Program-made: the position numbers and the translations under genes
Part shown: in pieces, positions 5,397-5,670 of the stretch
How the letters are laid out: the number at the start of each line of letters is the position of its first letter
Position numbering within the stretch: the first letter of the stretch is position 1
Notes under the pieces: generated by a model
What the model was told of the DNA's origin: nothing
Databases searched by the model: none
What the model saw: the letters and a program-made list of their open reading frames with translations, nothing else
Assembly (NCBI GenBank): GCA_030038695.1
Contig: JASHSN010000481.1
Span: 1-5,670, forward strand
Length of the DNA: 5,670 nt
Direction of reading: 5' to 3'
Origin: Nitrososphaeraceae archaeon
GTDB taxonomy: Archaea > Thermoproteota > Nitrososphaeria > Nitrososphaerales > Nitrososphaeraceae

Positions 5397-5530
5397 CTGC
5401 TGTTAGTTGTCCATGAATCTTCGGTTCAAAAACAGAGATAGAATCTCAATACTAGCGGCACATTACCTTTGACCCACCGTTCACGGTAAATTATCACGGA
5501 CTTTCACATTCGATTCAGAACTATCGATGT

Positions 5531-5560
5531 GCAAATCATATATGATATGCTGTTTTTCTT
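5531..5560 (+). promoter_or_regulatory. 20-bp near-perfect palindrome followed by a T-run
   Basis: Bases 5535-5546 are an exact 12-bp palindrome (ATCATATATGAT). One A/A mismatch on each side is followed by GCA/TGC, so 18 of 20 bases are symmetric (5531-5550). TGTTTTTCTT follows directly. As DNA this is a classic dimeric-repressor operator shape. As RNA it would be a stem with a TATA loop before a U-run, a terminator for a + strand transcript. No gene lies close enough to choose between the two. Confidence 0.4.
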
Positions 5561-5670
5561 GATTACACCGCATTTGCGTGATTTTATTCTATAACGATCG
5601 CAAAAAAGTGAGGATAGTCAGATAGTCAGGTTGCTGATGTTATTAAGAGGTATGCATTAGCGGCCGAGGC

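Larger units (their letters stand above)
4344..5670. other. Long region without a supported gene, G+C-richer than neighbouring genes
   Basis: No open frame of convincing length or codon use was found on either strand. A 42-codon frame without ATG (about 5147-5287) encodes a very basic peptide from the polypurine tract and is likely chance. On the minus strand a frame open from 5670 for 14 codons is too short to call as a gene tail. Hand counts of sampled 60-base lines give about 42-48 percent G+C against 30-35 percent in the genes. No tRNA, rRNA or known RNA was recognised. Structures listed separately include hairpins, a polypurine tract, repeated ATTAGC words and a 20-bp palindrome. An 8-bp tandem repeat (GATAGTCA twice, 5613-5628) lies near the end. 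Confidence 0.55.

Noticed and set aside
5423..5440. GGTTCAAA resembling a tRNA T-loop
   Set aside because: The flanking bases do not form a T-stem, and no acceptor or anticodon arm can be built around it.
5613..5628. Tandem 8-bp repeat GATAGTCA
   Set aside because: Only two copies, with no flanking structure; not enough for an attachment site or array.
5629..5670. Minus-strand frame open from the right edge for 14 codons
   Set aside because: Too short to tell a gene tail from chance.

Overview
The window looks like chromosomal DNA of a low-GC ammonia-oxidising archaeon (Nitrososphaeria/Thaumarchaeota, possibly the Nitrososphaerales/Nitrosocosmicus side). This rests on three things. One gene (3507-4343) has the conserved blocks of a thaumarchaeal archaemetzincin-like family (remembered as DUF6775). 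One secreted protein has a signal peptide ending in AFA|Q, a form common in this group. Two genes lack a Shine-Dalgarno site and have an archaeal TATA box at the spacing expected for leaderless or near-leaderless mRNA. The assignment is inferred from protein style; no rRNA or tRNA is present to confirm it.

Layout: 1-420 is non-coding apart from the promoter of the first gene. A secreted, C-terminally anchored surface protein follows on the + strand (421-1164). A short convergent spacer (1165-1358) carries a T-run terminator for each flanking gene. Three minus-strand genes come next, in transcription order from the right: two tandem paralogous ~100-residue proteins of unknown function (2465-2157 and 2155-1832), then a small dual-specificity phosphatase (1748-1359). 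A 1.04 kb non-coding stretch (2466-3506) contains several perfect inverted repeats. The + strand DUF6775-like gene (3507-4343) has an operator-like dyad lying across its start codon. The last 1.33 kb (4344-5670) has no convincing gene and holds a polypurine tract, palindromes and hairpins. In sampled lines it is richer in G+C than the neighbouring genes.

The only clear functional coupling is between the two paralogs. They are separated by one base, and a Shine-Dalgarno site that overlaps the stop codon of the first serves the second. The phosphatase lies 83 bases further on and may be co-transcribed or separate. Coding density is only about 46 percent.

The most noteworthy items are the tandem paralogs sharing an RCxxGLxLSHFGWDG block, the archaemetzincin-like protein that appears to keep the structural zinc-site spacing but has lost the catalytic histidines, the dyad over that gene's start, and a near-perfect 20-bp palindrome followed by a T-run in the terminal non-coding region.
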